A DNA stretch of 64,000 bases. Origin: Diphasiastrum complanatum. Lineage: Eukaryota; Streptophyta; Lycopodiopsida; Lycopodiales; Lycopodiaceae. Below the pieces are notes generated by a model, which made no database searches, was not told the origin of the DNA, and saw nothing but the letters and a program-made list of their open reading frames with translations. Location: assembly GCA_029204225.1 (NCBI GenBank), contig CM055102.1, forward strand, positions 3,289,528 to 3,353,527. Reading direction: 5' to 3'. Below, piece by piece: positions 26,501 to 41,500 of the stretch (positions within the stretch are counted from its first letter, which is position 1; every line of letters starts with the position of its first letter). The position numbers and the translations under genes were made by a program.

Positions 26501-29500
26501 CGCTCGATAAGTTGTCACAGCCTTCGACTTGTTGTCTCTGTATTCACTTCATCATTCACTGCCTCTTTCCAACATTCTCGACGATAAGGAAAATAGAAAC
26601 TTTGATGCCATTGGGATGAGTTCTATAGTTAACTGGATAAAGACACAATTAAATATAGAACAAGTTACCGTTAGATTGTACTTTCATGTATTGAACGCCT
26701 CTGAGTTCCAGGATTGTAAGTTCTAAGCTTCTATTGGCTAGAGTTCTGTTGTGTAGAGTAACTTTGCTTTTAAGCTCTGACTTGTGTTACACCATCCAGA
26801 TCCACCATCTTGCATCTAGCTTATTTCTAGGGTCCATGTATTATCATGCATAACACCACTAAAGGGGTGCCTCTCAAATGGTAGTTCGCTGATGCCAGAG
26901 CAAAAACAAGAAAGAATTTTTAGAGATAACGTGTGACCAACAATGTATTTAAAGAGCTTCGTCGAATCACAATGCAGAAGACAGATATATGTACTACAAG
27001 ATAGGATCTCTAGCTCATGCTTTGTAAAAGAGCAGGTTTAAAGGAAGTTACAGTGACGAGAATGAACTTGGAATTCAAACATGAATGCATTGATTGATTT
27101 GTCAAAGAAAGTGCTTTCAACTCAAAGTTTGTTTCTCAAGGAGCAGCTTAGAAGTAACTGTCATGTCCGAAGCAATTTTTTGAGAGTTTTAGAAATGTTT
27201 CCAATTGGAGAAATCACTCACAAATATTAACAAAACAAAACAAAACCACATCCCAATGTCAATCAATTTTGAAACTCAGTATGAACTTTCAAAGGAGTAC
27301 TCTTACACAGTTCCAAATCAACAGGAATTTTACAACTTACATAGAACCTCCACCTGCAGGTCCAATAGCTTTGAAGAGGGAGACAATGCTCAAGGACAGC
27401 CCATTGGCAGCTCCTCGTTGATCTTGTGTCTGCAAAATCAAGAAAGGACATGTGAGCAGAAGTCTGAAGAGATGTATGAGGTAAGAGAGTTATATTGCTT
27501 ATGTGGTTTTCCTGTCTTAAAATCAGAGTAGCTCCTGCAACAAGAGAGTCAATTTTTGATCTTCTTAAAAGCAAGAGCTTTAGCAACCGAAAACCACATG
27601 CGAAACTCTTAAGTCCTTAAAAGACTTCAGATTAGGAACAATCCTAGTTCTACTCACTTTCATGAGGCACCCTTTGCTAAGATATGCAAGAAGAAGCTAA
27701 GTAAAGCACCTGGGTGATGAAAAAGATAGGCCCATTTAGGGGCTCTTTTCACATATGCCCCGTGCTTGACATCACATGGAGAATGGGTTAAATTTTTTCT
27801 GTTGAGGCTTTTCATGTGCACCCATCGGTGGATCCGCAGCTGCTTATGTGAAACTATTCAAAGTGCAGATCCAGTAAAGAGGGATCTCAACATGAAGGAG
27901 CAGGTTGCCAGATTGCCTGCATTCATGCTCAAAGGCCATGACTGGAAAGTTATCTGTGCATGGCCAACTTCCCGTACTCTGCAGCGAGTTGGGAAGACCA
28001 ACCCATGAACTGGATGTGTCACATGAAAAGTTGTCCATGTGAGCCATCCAGCCAGTTCTGGATGACCTGTGATGTTGAGAGTGAGTCTAATCCGTGCACA
28101 TGAAAGGAGGCCCTTAAAAAATAACTGCGGACCGAAAAAATAGAAAAATGATGAACAGTGGAGTCCAGGAGATGTGTTGGGAAGCCTTCACACTTCATGA
28201 TAAACAGTAAAGTTAGCTGCCTCTTTTATGTCTGATGCTTCACAACTAATCCGTGTTCTTAACAAAGATATACTCATTTTGGAGCATTTCACTCATAGCC
28301 CTTTGGATAAAAACATCTCCAAGTAAGAAGATTGTCAAGCATGCTACTTTTACCTGGATATACCATGATAAAGTTCAACTTACTGATAATGATTAAGAGT
28401 CTAGTATTTTCTTGTTACTGCAATGCATTATGTTTTAGTAAGATATAAGGCAATTGGCCATAGAACAAAGAGACACATCATTTACCAGTTTAGTTGACAT
28501 CCATCAGCTAATTTCCATATACTTATGCTGACTCCTGAGACAATCCTAGTGGTTCGATGAGTACCTTGCCTAGAAGTGGGCAAACATCATAAACAGCTAG
28601 TCTGTTTATTGTTCTTTGGCATACAGAACTGTCTTGTTCCAAATGGCATGCAGAATGCATAACATATGAATGAAATATTTAACTTTTGTATTGTTCCAAA
28701 TGCCATGCAGAATGCTTTACATATGAATGAAATATTTAACTTTTATATGAGTAAAACAATTTAAAAATGTTACTCTTAAACTGTTCCGTACGTATGGAAC
28801 AAAATGTAGAACTGAAAGATTTATGGAATGGGTATCATTGAAGATTTTATATATTTATGAATTTTGTCAATTGTAATTAGAACTAAATAAGGAAGAGGCC
28901 ATTCAATTTGTATTAATCTCTGAGTGGTCTTATGTCAAATGATCCCCCCACCATTTGGCCTGATATCCTGAATGATCTTGTTAGAATTTTCAAATTTTTG
29001 CACAGAGTTTTTCTCTGAGAACTTATCTTTAAGAATTTGTTCCTGGCACAGGGACAAAACACAGAATTGAAGAATGTTCTGAAGGAAACCATTGACTTTT
29101 TATACAAGAGGTTAGCCTAGGTATGAATTGACAAGATAGAAAGTCTACCACAGAGTTGTTGATCAAAAGAAATGAACCGGTAAGGGTTGTTACCTGCAAG
29201 ACAAGTCAAAGAGTGAAATTAATTTCTAACATTCATATTCTTGTATTCTAGTGGGGATGATCCTGTTAACAGGATGATCGCCGTCTTCTTGATATATCCA
29301 TCAACAGACAATCAGAAAGTTGCATACTGTCTACACTACTACATGATACTCACAGAAAAAACATTTTTTAATATTGAGGCAGAAAGAACAGCAACCCAGA
29401 GCCAAAAGTTGTCTAGCCTTGATATGTAACTGTATGCCGCAACCAAGGGTATGGACAGTGCCTGCAAGGTATCAAACCAACGTTTCAGCTTTCAATATGT

Positions 29501-32500
29501 AGAAGCAAAATTACGTTATGCTTGTCCATAATCCTTGAAGGAAAATAGATACGAAAAAGGAATTGCTTAGCGATAACGGAGGACTTACAGATGAGAGGCG
29601 AGTTGTAAGGATCGGTCCGAGAAAGTTGGCAAGGGGAGGAAAGATAGCAAGTTGAAATACCAACATGGAAAAACCTTTCAAAGTGCAGCACACGATCATG
29701 ATAAGTGCTAGCAAACTCACTTTAGAGTAGAGCCCTTATTGAGCATGTTTTAAGAAAGAGCTGAGCATGAACCTGTTAATATTATAGATCGTATTTCCTA
29801 ATCACATTAGATGATGATTTTGACTTAAGACACCATGGCAGTCAGTTGATAATTGACGATGAAAAATATGCTGGAAATAACCAAAGCAAATAGGTTTCAA
29901 ACACTTTCATATACGTTCAAGCATTATTATCTCGAGTAAATGGTAATGAAAAGGGCCACTATAAATTAGTACTATTGGATTTTGACAAATTAGCCATAGT
30001 TGACAGTTGAAAGCTCGGAGGTAGGGTGGGGGTTCCAATACACCTGCTCTTCAGTTTGAATAAATAACTCAATAGGGAGAATACATAACGGAGCACAACA
30101 GAAAGACTTTATTGATGAACAATATAGAACGAAATGATGTTAAATAAACCTGTACAAAAAATAAGGCAAACTCGCGGAGTTGGAGGCGAGTATAAACTTG
30201 TACTTTTTGCAAAGTGTAAAAACGTGAAGGCCGTAGAATAGAGATCAGAATACAGGTAGAAGGTTGTAATACCTGAAGCTGCGAGCACATTCCCTACGTC
30301 AGAGCTTGTAAAGCTGAGTCCACCATGGCTCTTAGGACTAACAGCCCACAAGGAGAAAATCTACAAAGGAAGAATCAACCAGTCAATTACATGTGCTTAA
30401 AAACACAAGGAGACAAAAAAAGAAATGTATACCCAAAGATAATAAAAATGAAAAGAACATTCGAAGTATATTTCATACTATGGCAGCATACAGATATCCG
30501 AGATATTTAAAAAAAAATGAAAAAACTAAAACTAGTCGTGATTCTAGTAGCGAAACTAAAAGTCAAAGTAAAAGTAAGCAAATATGCAAGAATGGGAGCA
30601 TATAAAACGTCTCCAAACAAAGAGCTAACTAACCAACTAATGAAAAGAGAGTGGAATGCAAAATATGACAACATTAAATCTGAAAACGCTTCTTGGTTTT
30701 CAAGGGGAGGCTCGAACTTGAGACCAAAGTAACTTTGGATATCAAGCTAACCAATTGAGCCAACCTAAATCTGAAAATGCTTCTTCCAACCCCGTTATTT
30801 TAAATCTGAAAATGAAAAAATAGGCTACGCGATGCCTAGCTTAACAAATGTAGAGAGAGAAGAGAGATATCAACTTACTCCATGAGGTATGAAGAAGTAT
30901 GTGTGTCATTGTCATGCCCACATTTGGATTGATCTCGAATTATTGTCCCGTAAAGAGGTTAGGCCTACCTTGACCCGTGAATTATTATGATTATGAGGGG
31001 TTAGGGCCCTCATGGAATTAATGCCATATATTCATGGTTGGAGGCCTAGAACTCAAGATGGTGGATTTGTATGGATCTAATAGTCACTCATGGGAGAAGT
31101 GGATGAGGTGGCCTAGTTAGGCTGCTGGTGTGTTCAGTGAGGTGTCAAAGTTCACTACTAGTGGTCCATGGGCCTTGGAGTACGGATCTTCAAAAGTTGG
31201 GTCTTAATTCTTGGTGCTTGGCAGCAAAGGGTGGAGCAAGAGTTCGGTGGGGTGATTCTTCGGCCTCTTCCAAAGTGAACGTCTTTTTGAGAGGAATTTG
31301 TTGCAAGGTAAGTGCCCTACCAAGTTTTGCAACAAGTTTGTTGAAGTAGGCTCTTGAAAAGTGATTTTGCAACGGATGTGAATTCACTCTTTGCAGTTTG
31401 CCTTTGCGTTTTTTGCTTTTGAACGCAAGGCAAAATTTCGGCCCTTAAAAGGGGTAACTGCCATTAGTTACAGGCTGAAAAATTTGCTTTTCAAAAGGCT
31501 GGGTTTGAGTACTTGATAGGCAAAAAAATTGAATGGTTCTCGAGGCTGTGAGTAGTATGTTAAGCTGAGTTTATTATTGGTTTTGTTTCTTGATCAACAT
31601 CGATACAATTTCACTATTTTAAGCCCATTTTGGATGGCTGCCTTTTTGTGCGAATAGTGATGGTTTCGTTTTAGGTTTCAAGTTTCATTAAATTATCTAG
31701 CCATTAAGACCGGCAAATATAGTGGCACCCCGCTGGAGGCCCAGTTCTGTAGTATGTGTGACACACATGAGGTAGAGGATGAGTCACATTTTCTCTTCAG
31801 ATGCCCAACTTATTATGAGATATGAGAGAGATATTACTAGTTGTTCATAGATCACCCAGTCACACTTGCTACCGATATCATATGAGGACCCCAGATGTGT
31901 TGCATTCATGATTCGGGAGATGTCAGACTTGCGGATGACAAGATTGGATATGATTGTACTTCCCCTGATACAGCTGAACATCAGGGTCTACAAAATAGCA
32001 ACAAAGATGTCTTGTATGATTTTCTTGTCTTGTATGATTTTCTTCAATAATGACTTCAAACTGACAAAGTGAATAGTGGAGCACATTTCGTGAAAGCTGG
32101 CTTGCTCTTTTGCATGCAATCCATTAATTTCCAAACAACTACTACACTTTTTGTCCAGTATGATCTTGCAAGGTTTTTCCAAGACCTATCCAATCATAAT
32201 TGTCATATAGTTAGAAGGATCATTCCTCTTTATCCATTTTGAAAAGTCCAACCTGCGGCAATGTCCCATGCTTTGTTGTTAGAAGAGCTATTCATTCCAT
32301 TTTTTACCTCTTCTAACATGAAAAACTCAATATGTGCATGGTTGGTTGGTGGTGTATCGATAATGCCATCCACTTCAGATAACACTTTGGTGTAGGTAAA
32401 CAATGCATGTGGCTGAATATCGCTAATAGACACTCAACGTTTGTCGAGTAGCTTCTTCCCAAAACTCTTGATTTTTTGTTTCCACATATCTGCTAGCAAA

Positions 32501-35500
32501 TACTGTTGACATTAGATAAAGGCTGTTCTTTTTTTGCAAGGAACTGTTTGTAAAATTGAAAGGCATCTCAAACACTATGGCTTGGTTTGACTTCCTTATT
32601 GCTTGTTTGCATCTTTGTCAAACCAAGGGTTTTCATGAAAGGAGTCCTTTTCTGCTCTGACTCTTTGCTAATATTGAAGGATTCTTTTGCACTTTGAATG
32701 ATTTACTTTCAATGACATTGTTCCTCCCATAGTTGCTTGATAGAGTGTCTTTCAGATGAGCCAAATATAGATCTATTTTGTAGGGTACAAATCTGAACTT
32801 TCTCAAAAATTTGGATTGTAACATAGGAGTTTTGCAAGCGAAATTTAGCTCCAAAAATCGTGGATGGTCCCCGATTCTAGTAAACAGAGGACCGAATTAT
32901 ATTCCCAACCAGCCCAGGTGTGCTAAGAGAGGTCAAGGCACAGTCAACAATGCTATTGCCCCTTAAAGAGGAACAAGCAAACCTGCTTGAGGCTGGCTAT
33001 GTAGCAATGAGCTCTAAATGATGAGAGAAGGAACCATAGACATCTACTATATTCCCCTCTTAAGAAATATGAAATAGCAAAACATTGTTTCAAGCTACAA
33101 GAACAGTATACCAAATCTACCGAGATAATCTGAAGCAGAATATAGATGAGATACCACACGTAGATCATCTAGGATAACAGTCATGCCTAGAGTTGGAAAA
33201 GTGAAACAAAGGGACATATTGGCAAACACTAATGCAAATATTGTTTAAATTCAACTCAAAACACAGCTCCCACAAAAGTAAATAAAATGCATAGGTTGAA
33301 CACATTTATGAAGATCCATGAATGACCGAAGAAAATTTTGCAGGAAAGAGCTGTGACTTGATTAGATCCTTTCTTCTAGTTTGTTCAATAACTATCTTTA
33401 GTTTACAAGAAAAGTATATAAAAGAAAAAATTTGGCACTAGTACAACATGCACAAATTAAGCTATAAAAAAGGATCACCAAGTACAAACCTCGGTGTAAG
33501 CAATGTCATGTAGAGACCATATACAATATACCAATGTTGAGGCCAATAAGGGCCAATTCCTCCACAAGGGTTTGGACATTGTTCCATTTGTTCTATGTTG
33601 TAATCTTTCAGGTTCATCTACTGCAGAGCCTTTTTCAACTTCATCATCTATATTATCTTTTCTCAATGACACCTTTTCCTCGGGAGTACCATAACTCATG
33701 CCACTCTTCTCATGTTTGTGCAATGTTTCCTGCAAGTTCAAACAATAGAAGCTCAATATTATATAGTAAATAGCATATGCATGTTAAATGTAAATGAGTT
33801 TGAAAATGACTCCTATGTGATAAAAAACAAGCCAAATCCTACTTGTGATGCACATTATTGTAAGGTCGACTAAGAAACATATGCTCATGAGAAAACAATG
33901 AATGAACATGATAATAACTTTGTGGAATCTAACAAGTTGGATATAGTTGATATGAGCTACATCTTAAACCAATATAAATATATTCGTAAGATTTGTCAAC
34001 ACAATAATCAAGTATACAACAACTACCAACATCTACACAAGATATAGCATAAAGGAGCAAAATACCCTCAAATGATGGTGATTCTTTCAAAAACATCCAA
34101 TATTAGTAGTTGCCTTCATTGAAAGTAGCATAGAAACACTTTTTCTTCCTAGTGGTGGGATTAACCTCCATGTAAGTGGTTTCTTAGATTTTTGATCATT
34201 CTTTGCTTAGAAATTAGTGATAAGGGCATTCTCCATAGCCATATCAGTAGATTGCTTGGATCGTCATAGTTTTGAATGGGTTTTTAGCTAGGATTTGGAA
34301 TTTTGGCTTGGATTTCTCATAATGTAATGTCAATGAGTACTTGCTATTTTTCAGTCATTAACCAGGGTCTTATGATTGCATGCTAGTTATGTCATCTATA
34401 CAAGAGCCTGTGTTTTATTGTCAGAATTTTGTTTTAGCTATGAATTAATAGTGAGTATTAATTATAATAAATTGGCTTAAAATAATGAAATGACCTCTGT
34501 AAGTTTTGATTCAATTCGATACAAGGTGACAATAGGTCAAAGACTTTCTAAAGCAAATAATCAATAATGATGGACGGAATTGCAAGTCCAAGTGGGTTCT
34601 ATGCCTACTTATCTCCAGATTTGCCAGCAAACTGAGTGCGACACTCACATAAATGAATAATTGGAATAGAGCAAGATCAGCAGGTGGAAGTTTTGCTTAC
34701 ACAAGTCAAAACCTTGGCTTCTCTGAGTTTCAATTTTCAACCTAAAATGTATTTGCGGACAAAAAAGAGAAGAACCCAAAGTTTGTGGACGATTGGCGAA
34801 CCAAGTAAAAAAATATCATGTTGGTGGTGTGATCTACAACCAAAACCCGCCACATGGGACGTGTTCATGGATGTGTTTAGAAAATCATTCGTGGTTGCGG
34901 ATGATACTGACTACTATCAAAACTTCATAAATTGTAAGATGGGGATGAAGAGTTTAGATTCTTATCTCCAAGAATTCATGGATTTATGGAATAAGCCTCC
35001 ATTGTTCAATTCTAAGTTGGCACTCTATTAATTCATCCTAGGCTTGTCGGTGGACTATCAAAGTGAATGTAAAAGAAATGGGCTTTGGTCCTTCTATAAT
35101 ATCATATGAGTGCGAAGGCTTATGATTCCACAATTGTGACATCCAAAAAGCAATTTCAAGCAAATCCATCGGCACCCAAACCTAAGAAGGGAAGAAGCGC
35201 GTCTCTTAATAAACTCAAACCAAATATTGTGACGAGCTTGATCAGATGGCATCAGAGACCCAGCGAAGAAACATGACCCAAAAGGAGACTAAGAAGGTGA
35301 ATCTATGTTTTATTTGCAATAAGCCTGGACACATGATGATAGCTACATAGGAATAAGATAGAGAATGCCTGGCAAAGCTCAAGCTATATCCCCTCAAGGA
35401 TGACACATCCTAACATCAACACATGGCAAACTCCATGCATAGTTGACGCTTGCCACCTGGCAGTACCTTGACACGTAGGCACGCTAGTAGGTAGCCTATC

Positions 35501-38500
35501 TGACACGTGGCACTCATACAATGGGCCAAGTGTCCTAACGAGCATATGACACATCTTGTTGACCATTCCATTGATCGTTCGTCGACAAGTGTCACTCATG
35601 CACTATGACAAATGTCCTAATGAGCATATCACACATGTTGTTGACCATTCCATTGATCGTTCGTCGACAAGTGTCACTCATGCACTATGACAAATGTCCT
35701 AATGAGCATATGACACATGTCTTGTTGACTGGTCAACCCTCCCTACTTTTTAGGAGGTCAGTCCGGGTAGACTATCTTGAGACCTAGTGATTGACTGCCT
35801 TTAGTACATGTAAAGGAGATCAAAAGCGATTGGTTTGGAATTGGGGATCCTATATGAAATATTCCTTGGCTTTTGGGGCCTATATATCTAGTAGGAACTC
35901 ACTCATCTCCATAACCTCCTTTCTAGTTTCCGAATGTCTTGGGGGAGAAGCTGATTGGGGAATTGACTCTCGGTTTCCAGTTGGTTGTGTTGGAATTCGA
36001 CGACATCGCGACGCAGCAGAGGCGGGCGCGCAGAATCCTCGGGCATGCAACTACGTATATTGGATTCAAACTGACTTCGACAGATTGAAGTCTGCCCTAC
36101 TTGATCACAGTTTCAAAGTCATGCACGAATTACCTCATTTTTAGATGTAGCTTTGCGGAAGCATATTAGGTGTGGAAATTAGAGTGACAAATCAACGCAG
36201 GCTATCAGTCATATGAATAATTTAATCTACGAATACGTTCATCTGCAAGTGAGAATCGATCTGAACATGAATAAAATGAGCATTCAATCACAAATACACG
36301 ACCTAGGAACGATGATTATTTAGTCATGAATAGTTACAGTCTGAATGCAGACAGAGTCGCATTCTTCCTGAGACAATACTCTGTAATAGCAGAGAGAAAG
36401 AAGAAAACAATTGCGCTTTGGATGTTCGATTGATCGACTAGATAAATGATTGAGCTAACAAATCTCTCCTTGTCTAGTTTAACCGAGCAACTGATAAGTT
36501 GCTGGATATATATACATAGCTAACTAATTAAAAGAATGGTTAATCTGTATTTTACAATTAGGATTAAGGCACTACGTGCTGCACATCTTGTTGACCGGTC
36601 CATTGTGTGTCACCACTCATACACTGGACCAAGTGTCCCAGTGAACATATGGCATGTGATTTGTTGGCCAATCAACCGTCGCTACTTTTTAGGAGGTCAG
36701 TCCAACAGACTCTCATGAGACCCACTATCCCCTTAGCCATTTTGAAACTAGTCACTACAACTGATGCATACATTCCAATTTACAATTGTCTCCACAGGCC
36801 GGTAATTTAGCCGTTTATAATTAATAATTACAATTCACAATTTATAGTAGGCAAAGGGATTCAAAGCACATGTGATATCAAGTTATTGAGATGCCAAGTA
36901 ATAAGGGTAAGAAATTGGAGATTGGCCTATTGGGTTGTGGGTGTGACTATTCTTTTAGTATGACTTCTTTTTGCCTAATGATTTATTTCATTTGATGGGC
37001 ATAGTAAAAAATCAAGAAGTTGGCATTTTAGTGGATAGAGGATTCGCTCATAATTGTATGAATTCTCATCTTGTGCACAAACGCACCCTGGACACTGAAG
37101 CCAACAATCATAAAGATAAAGTATATCTAGCTTTAGGAGCCGAGTTGGAGACTTGGGAAGTCAAAGTATCGAATCTCCCAATAGTGATACTTGACTACAG
37201 AGAATTAGTCGATTTTCATGTTTTGGATTTAGCACGTACTAATATAGTTTTAGAATATGAATGGTTACTTAAGAAATTTGTAGATATTCATTTTGAGAAT
37301 CCTGTTCTCTTATTCAAAGAGGAAGATGAAGTAGTTACTCTTTTTGGAGACAAATATGTACATCCATCTAAATGGTTTCTACAACAAATATAATGGAAAT
37401 TTTTTATAATACTCAATACGGTGATTTTTCTTTGCTTGCCATATCCATCGCAGATTTTATGAAATGTGAAAAAAAGGTTGTGAATTTGTTAAAATTCTTA
37501 ACTCAGTGAATTTAGATCAGGATCAAACAAAAAAGAAACCAACCAAAAAAGATTTTCAAGATATATTTCCAAAAAAATTACCTCATGGTTTACCACCTCC
37601 CAAGTTAGTGGACCACATCATCATGAGAGCTTCTCCTAGAAAAGAAAGAGGTGATCAGGAGCTGTGAGCTAGGGCTTTGCGGCCGTACATAGCATAGACT
37701 GCTCCAAAGTAGTAACACCTCCCGAATCATGAGAGCAACACATCTTGGATCCACATATGTGACTAGGGAGTCTCTAAAGAGGCAAAAGAACCTCGCTCTG
37801 ATCTCATAACATATGGGACATTTGCAAGTAAAGTGACCCTTAGTCTCAACCTCATCAAGAGTACATAATTGGCAAAGCCTCTCCCTCCAGGGGGTGCCCT
37901 GGAAACGACCCGTCTCAACCGTTAGCTGGTGTGAGGAAACTCTAAGCTGGCCCAAATGGAATATGAGACCATATGAAAGACCAAATTCCAGATAACAAGT
38001 TAGAAGCGGCAAACCAACTGTATCCAATTCCAAGAAGTGAGTATGATAAAAGACAGGTGTGCTCCCCAACTCGCCGTGCCAACTACGCTCAATACAGGCT
38101 CGATATATGAAGCGACAGGAACTCCCAAGTAGGTGTAAGACGATACTACATCCAATGGCTAATTGTCGACTATAAGCTCCTGAGGCAGCATAAAAGCCCT
38201 GGAAGTATGGAATACCATAATCTTGGTCTTCGAAATGTTAACCTTCAAGCCCCAGTTGGTATAGAAAGTATGGAGACTATCCAATTGTCTCTAAAGACCC
38301 TATCTAGTCAGTGAGATCAGGTCAGAAATAAGAGGGATGGAGGAAGGTGACCCACGAGGTAATCCACTACGATGTGACCACCACTATGAGGGTGACATGT
38401 GAAACTTCCAGAATCAGGCTTGCAAGCTAGGTTGTTATAGATGGCTAGCTCATGGGCTTTTCCAAACTGCAACAGATAATCCCCATAAGACGTAATTCGT

Positions 38501-41500
38501 ATGGTACATAGAACAAAAACTATGGTACACACAATATAAGAAGAGTGATGGGCTGCAAAACATATTCCAACGTACACTATTGACAGCTTCAAACCTAGTT
38601 GCTATAATATCAAAATTGCTAAAATGTAATAAGACTTCAACAAGATCCTAAGACTGAGAAAAAGAATTGTGACACTCACAATCAGACACATATCAACCAA
38701 TTAGGCTAGGAATACATTGCATGCTCTTGAGTTCAACATCAAGAGAGCCCTTATAGAAGAGCAAACCAATCCAAGAAAAAATCCAGTAGTTTTTCGAGAA
38801 TAGTGACTCCATCCATATACCTTGTTGTAGGATTTACTAACATACTTTTCAGAAGAGGTCTTTGCAACACTTGAAAACATTGGGTTATATAGACCGAAGA
38901 GCAAGTTTTTGCATAATGACCTCAAGAGCAGCATGTCTCAGAAATGAGTATAAAACAAACAGAAAGCTGAATCTTTATACAAAGGTTCTAGAAACATACT
39001 GGCATGTCAAAAGCAATCACAAGAGCAACAATCGCAAAGGCAGTGATACAAAGAGATGGCAATAGGTAAGGAAACCTGCATGTGAAGCATTAAGAATATT
39101 AATACCAAGTATTATGCATTATCAATGGCCATAATTGGCAGCAAGTCCATACATGCTAAATGAAAATCTGAATTTAACTAAGAAATATATCATCGATGTC
39201 TTGTCACATACCGGTCGAGAATTGTGTTCTTAAAAAGCTTAGGATATTTAATAGCAGGCTGCAAAACAGATCCCCAATTACAAAAATCTTATGTAAGAAA
39301 CACACAGATTAGTGGCTTATTGCCTCCAAAACTGAAAATGTTTTCAATTAAACAAGTTGGAGCATCAGCAGCACATACAAGAAAAAGAATCCTTTGAACT
39401 TTGCTGGGCGACTAGATAAAGCTATACAGGGGACAAAATATGAATCAAGGATACTGTAATTGATGTAAAAACTACAGTTTCCCGCCCAAATAAAGGTGGG
39501 CCCAAGAAAATTTTACAGCTGCTTTTTGCTTATGATAAATTAAGTTGCAACAAAATAGACAAGTCGGAGACTGATCATCACAATTACTAGAGCCCTAATG
39601 AGGGAAAGTACAACACACCTGTGCAAGGTAGCCACCCAAAGCAGGTCCAACAATTAATCCAAAACCCCAAGTCGTACCCACCTATAGAAATTTTATCAAA
39701 CATAGTTTCCATTATGAGAGTGCATGTCCAACATCACATTTTGGCTACAGAGATTGATTTTGAACTCGTTTTTGAAGCTAGATTTTTGCTTGACCACAGA
39801 TTGAGGAATCACTTAGAGTGAGAAATTCAGAAGGCTCTACAAAACTCATTGACATACAAAGAGTAACTTTGGAACTTACAACAGCTACACCCAGAGCTTG
39901 ATGCTCTTCACTGCATATCTCTGATGCATATGCCTGTATTGAGATAGTCAAATTAGGAATACTGAAATCATATATGAGAATTTTAGAAAAACCATTATGC
40001 TTAAAGAGTGGCTACCATGAGGAAGAGAAGGATCTGAACACTTGCATTACATCATTAAACTTCTAGTTGATAAGAAATGGGTCATAAAATGATCCAACCC
40101 ATGCAAGCTTACATTCTTCACTGAGAGTAAGGTGCAGCTCAGAAAAATATTTGGATAAAGCTAACCACCATTACAGGATCATCAAACACTTAAACATCTC
40201 CACACTAGCAGTTCCTTGATCAACTATATGTACTAAGCATCAATACTTAAAAAATTTGCACATAAACTACATAGAGATTATTCATGCCTTCAACAACCAT
40301 GAGCAGTAACACCTTTGCATATCATATTGACTGAAGTTTTTTCAGATTCCCCATCACATCCACTAACCTTCACTGGTCCAAGCATCCCGTTGAATGTGCC
40401 AAGAAGAAACCGTGACAGCAAAGCCATCCAAAAAGTTTTACTAAGTCCAAAAAGGGTGTTGAAGATTATTCTGAAAACAGAGCAAATTAAACGAACGTCA
40501 AATTATTGATAACAATCGGGTATACCTGAGAGCTTAAATTTAATGCCACCAGGTCTGGTTTGTGATATGTGGACTCGTAAGCAGGTAGTGCACCAAATGT
40601 TAAAACACAATGCCAAGCAGTCAGGTCCAGTTGCAGGGTATATAAGAAGCAACACCCTAAATGTAACGATACTTCATAAAAAATAAAATGCTACTAACAC
40701 TGAAATAACCCCAGCGAACATAACAGGCCTGCGGCCATATTTATCTGCCACTCTGCCCCAAGCTACAGCAGTCAAGAACCGCCCGAACATAAATGAAGAT
40801 CCTGATAATACAAACTGTATTAGGCTCCTGACGCAAAAATTTATCATGAAACTGTGACTCGCATTGTAAGAAAAAAACTGCAAGTGATTATGTCTTACTT
40901 GATAGGAATAGCGAGTGTTACGAAATTCAACTAAAGCACAACATTAGGCATTTGAGCTTTTCTACAAGAAAAGAATGAAAAAATCAGATAGAAAAAATAG
41001 AGGAAAACGAACCACTAAGATACCTAATCAGTGACTACATTCTGAAATTGTTCATGGAACTTCTACAAGCCATGACCTTTCCAGCGTAATGATATGACTT
41101 ACCAACAAAGCCAGCATAGTAACCAATGTCATCGTCAGATTTTGCAATGTGGAAGTCTTTAACCTTCAGACACGTATAACAATGACCCAGCCGGGGTTAG
41201 TACAAGATTTTCACATTTCTGAATCTACAAAAAACGATTGCAGCGCATCAGACAACATTCGGTCAATTTTATTAGCTATGCTTGCATACAAACACACAAG
41301 CCCACATTAAAAGACCTATATAATATATCTACATGGGAAAATTGATTATTTATTCAATTAAAGGTGGAACTGGATAATTTTATAAGTTGAGCTAACTCAT
41401 GGACAGTGATAACAATGTGGAAGTCTTTAACCTTCAGACACAAATAACAATGACCCAGCTGGGATAAGTACAAGATTTCACATTTCTGATTCTACAAAAA

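Noticed and set aside
30695-30766. Functional tRNA gene
   Set aside because: Box A and B are present but the acceptor and T stems do not pair properly, and the body is flanked by target duplications.
31670-32880. Twin-priming (5'-inverted) LINE insertion
   Set aside because: That mechanism inverts the 5' part and keeps the 3' end with its tail; here the tail is missing and the order is wrong.
34684-37625. A host gene in intron 9
   Set aside because: Gag core, zinc knuckle, protease and RT entry motifs in order identify it as a gypsy relic.
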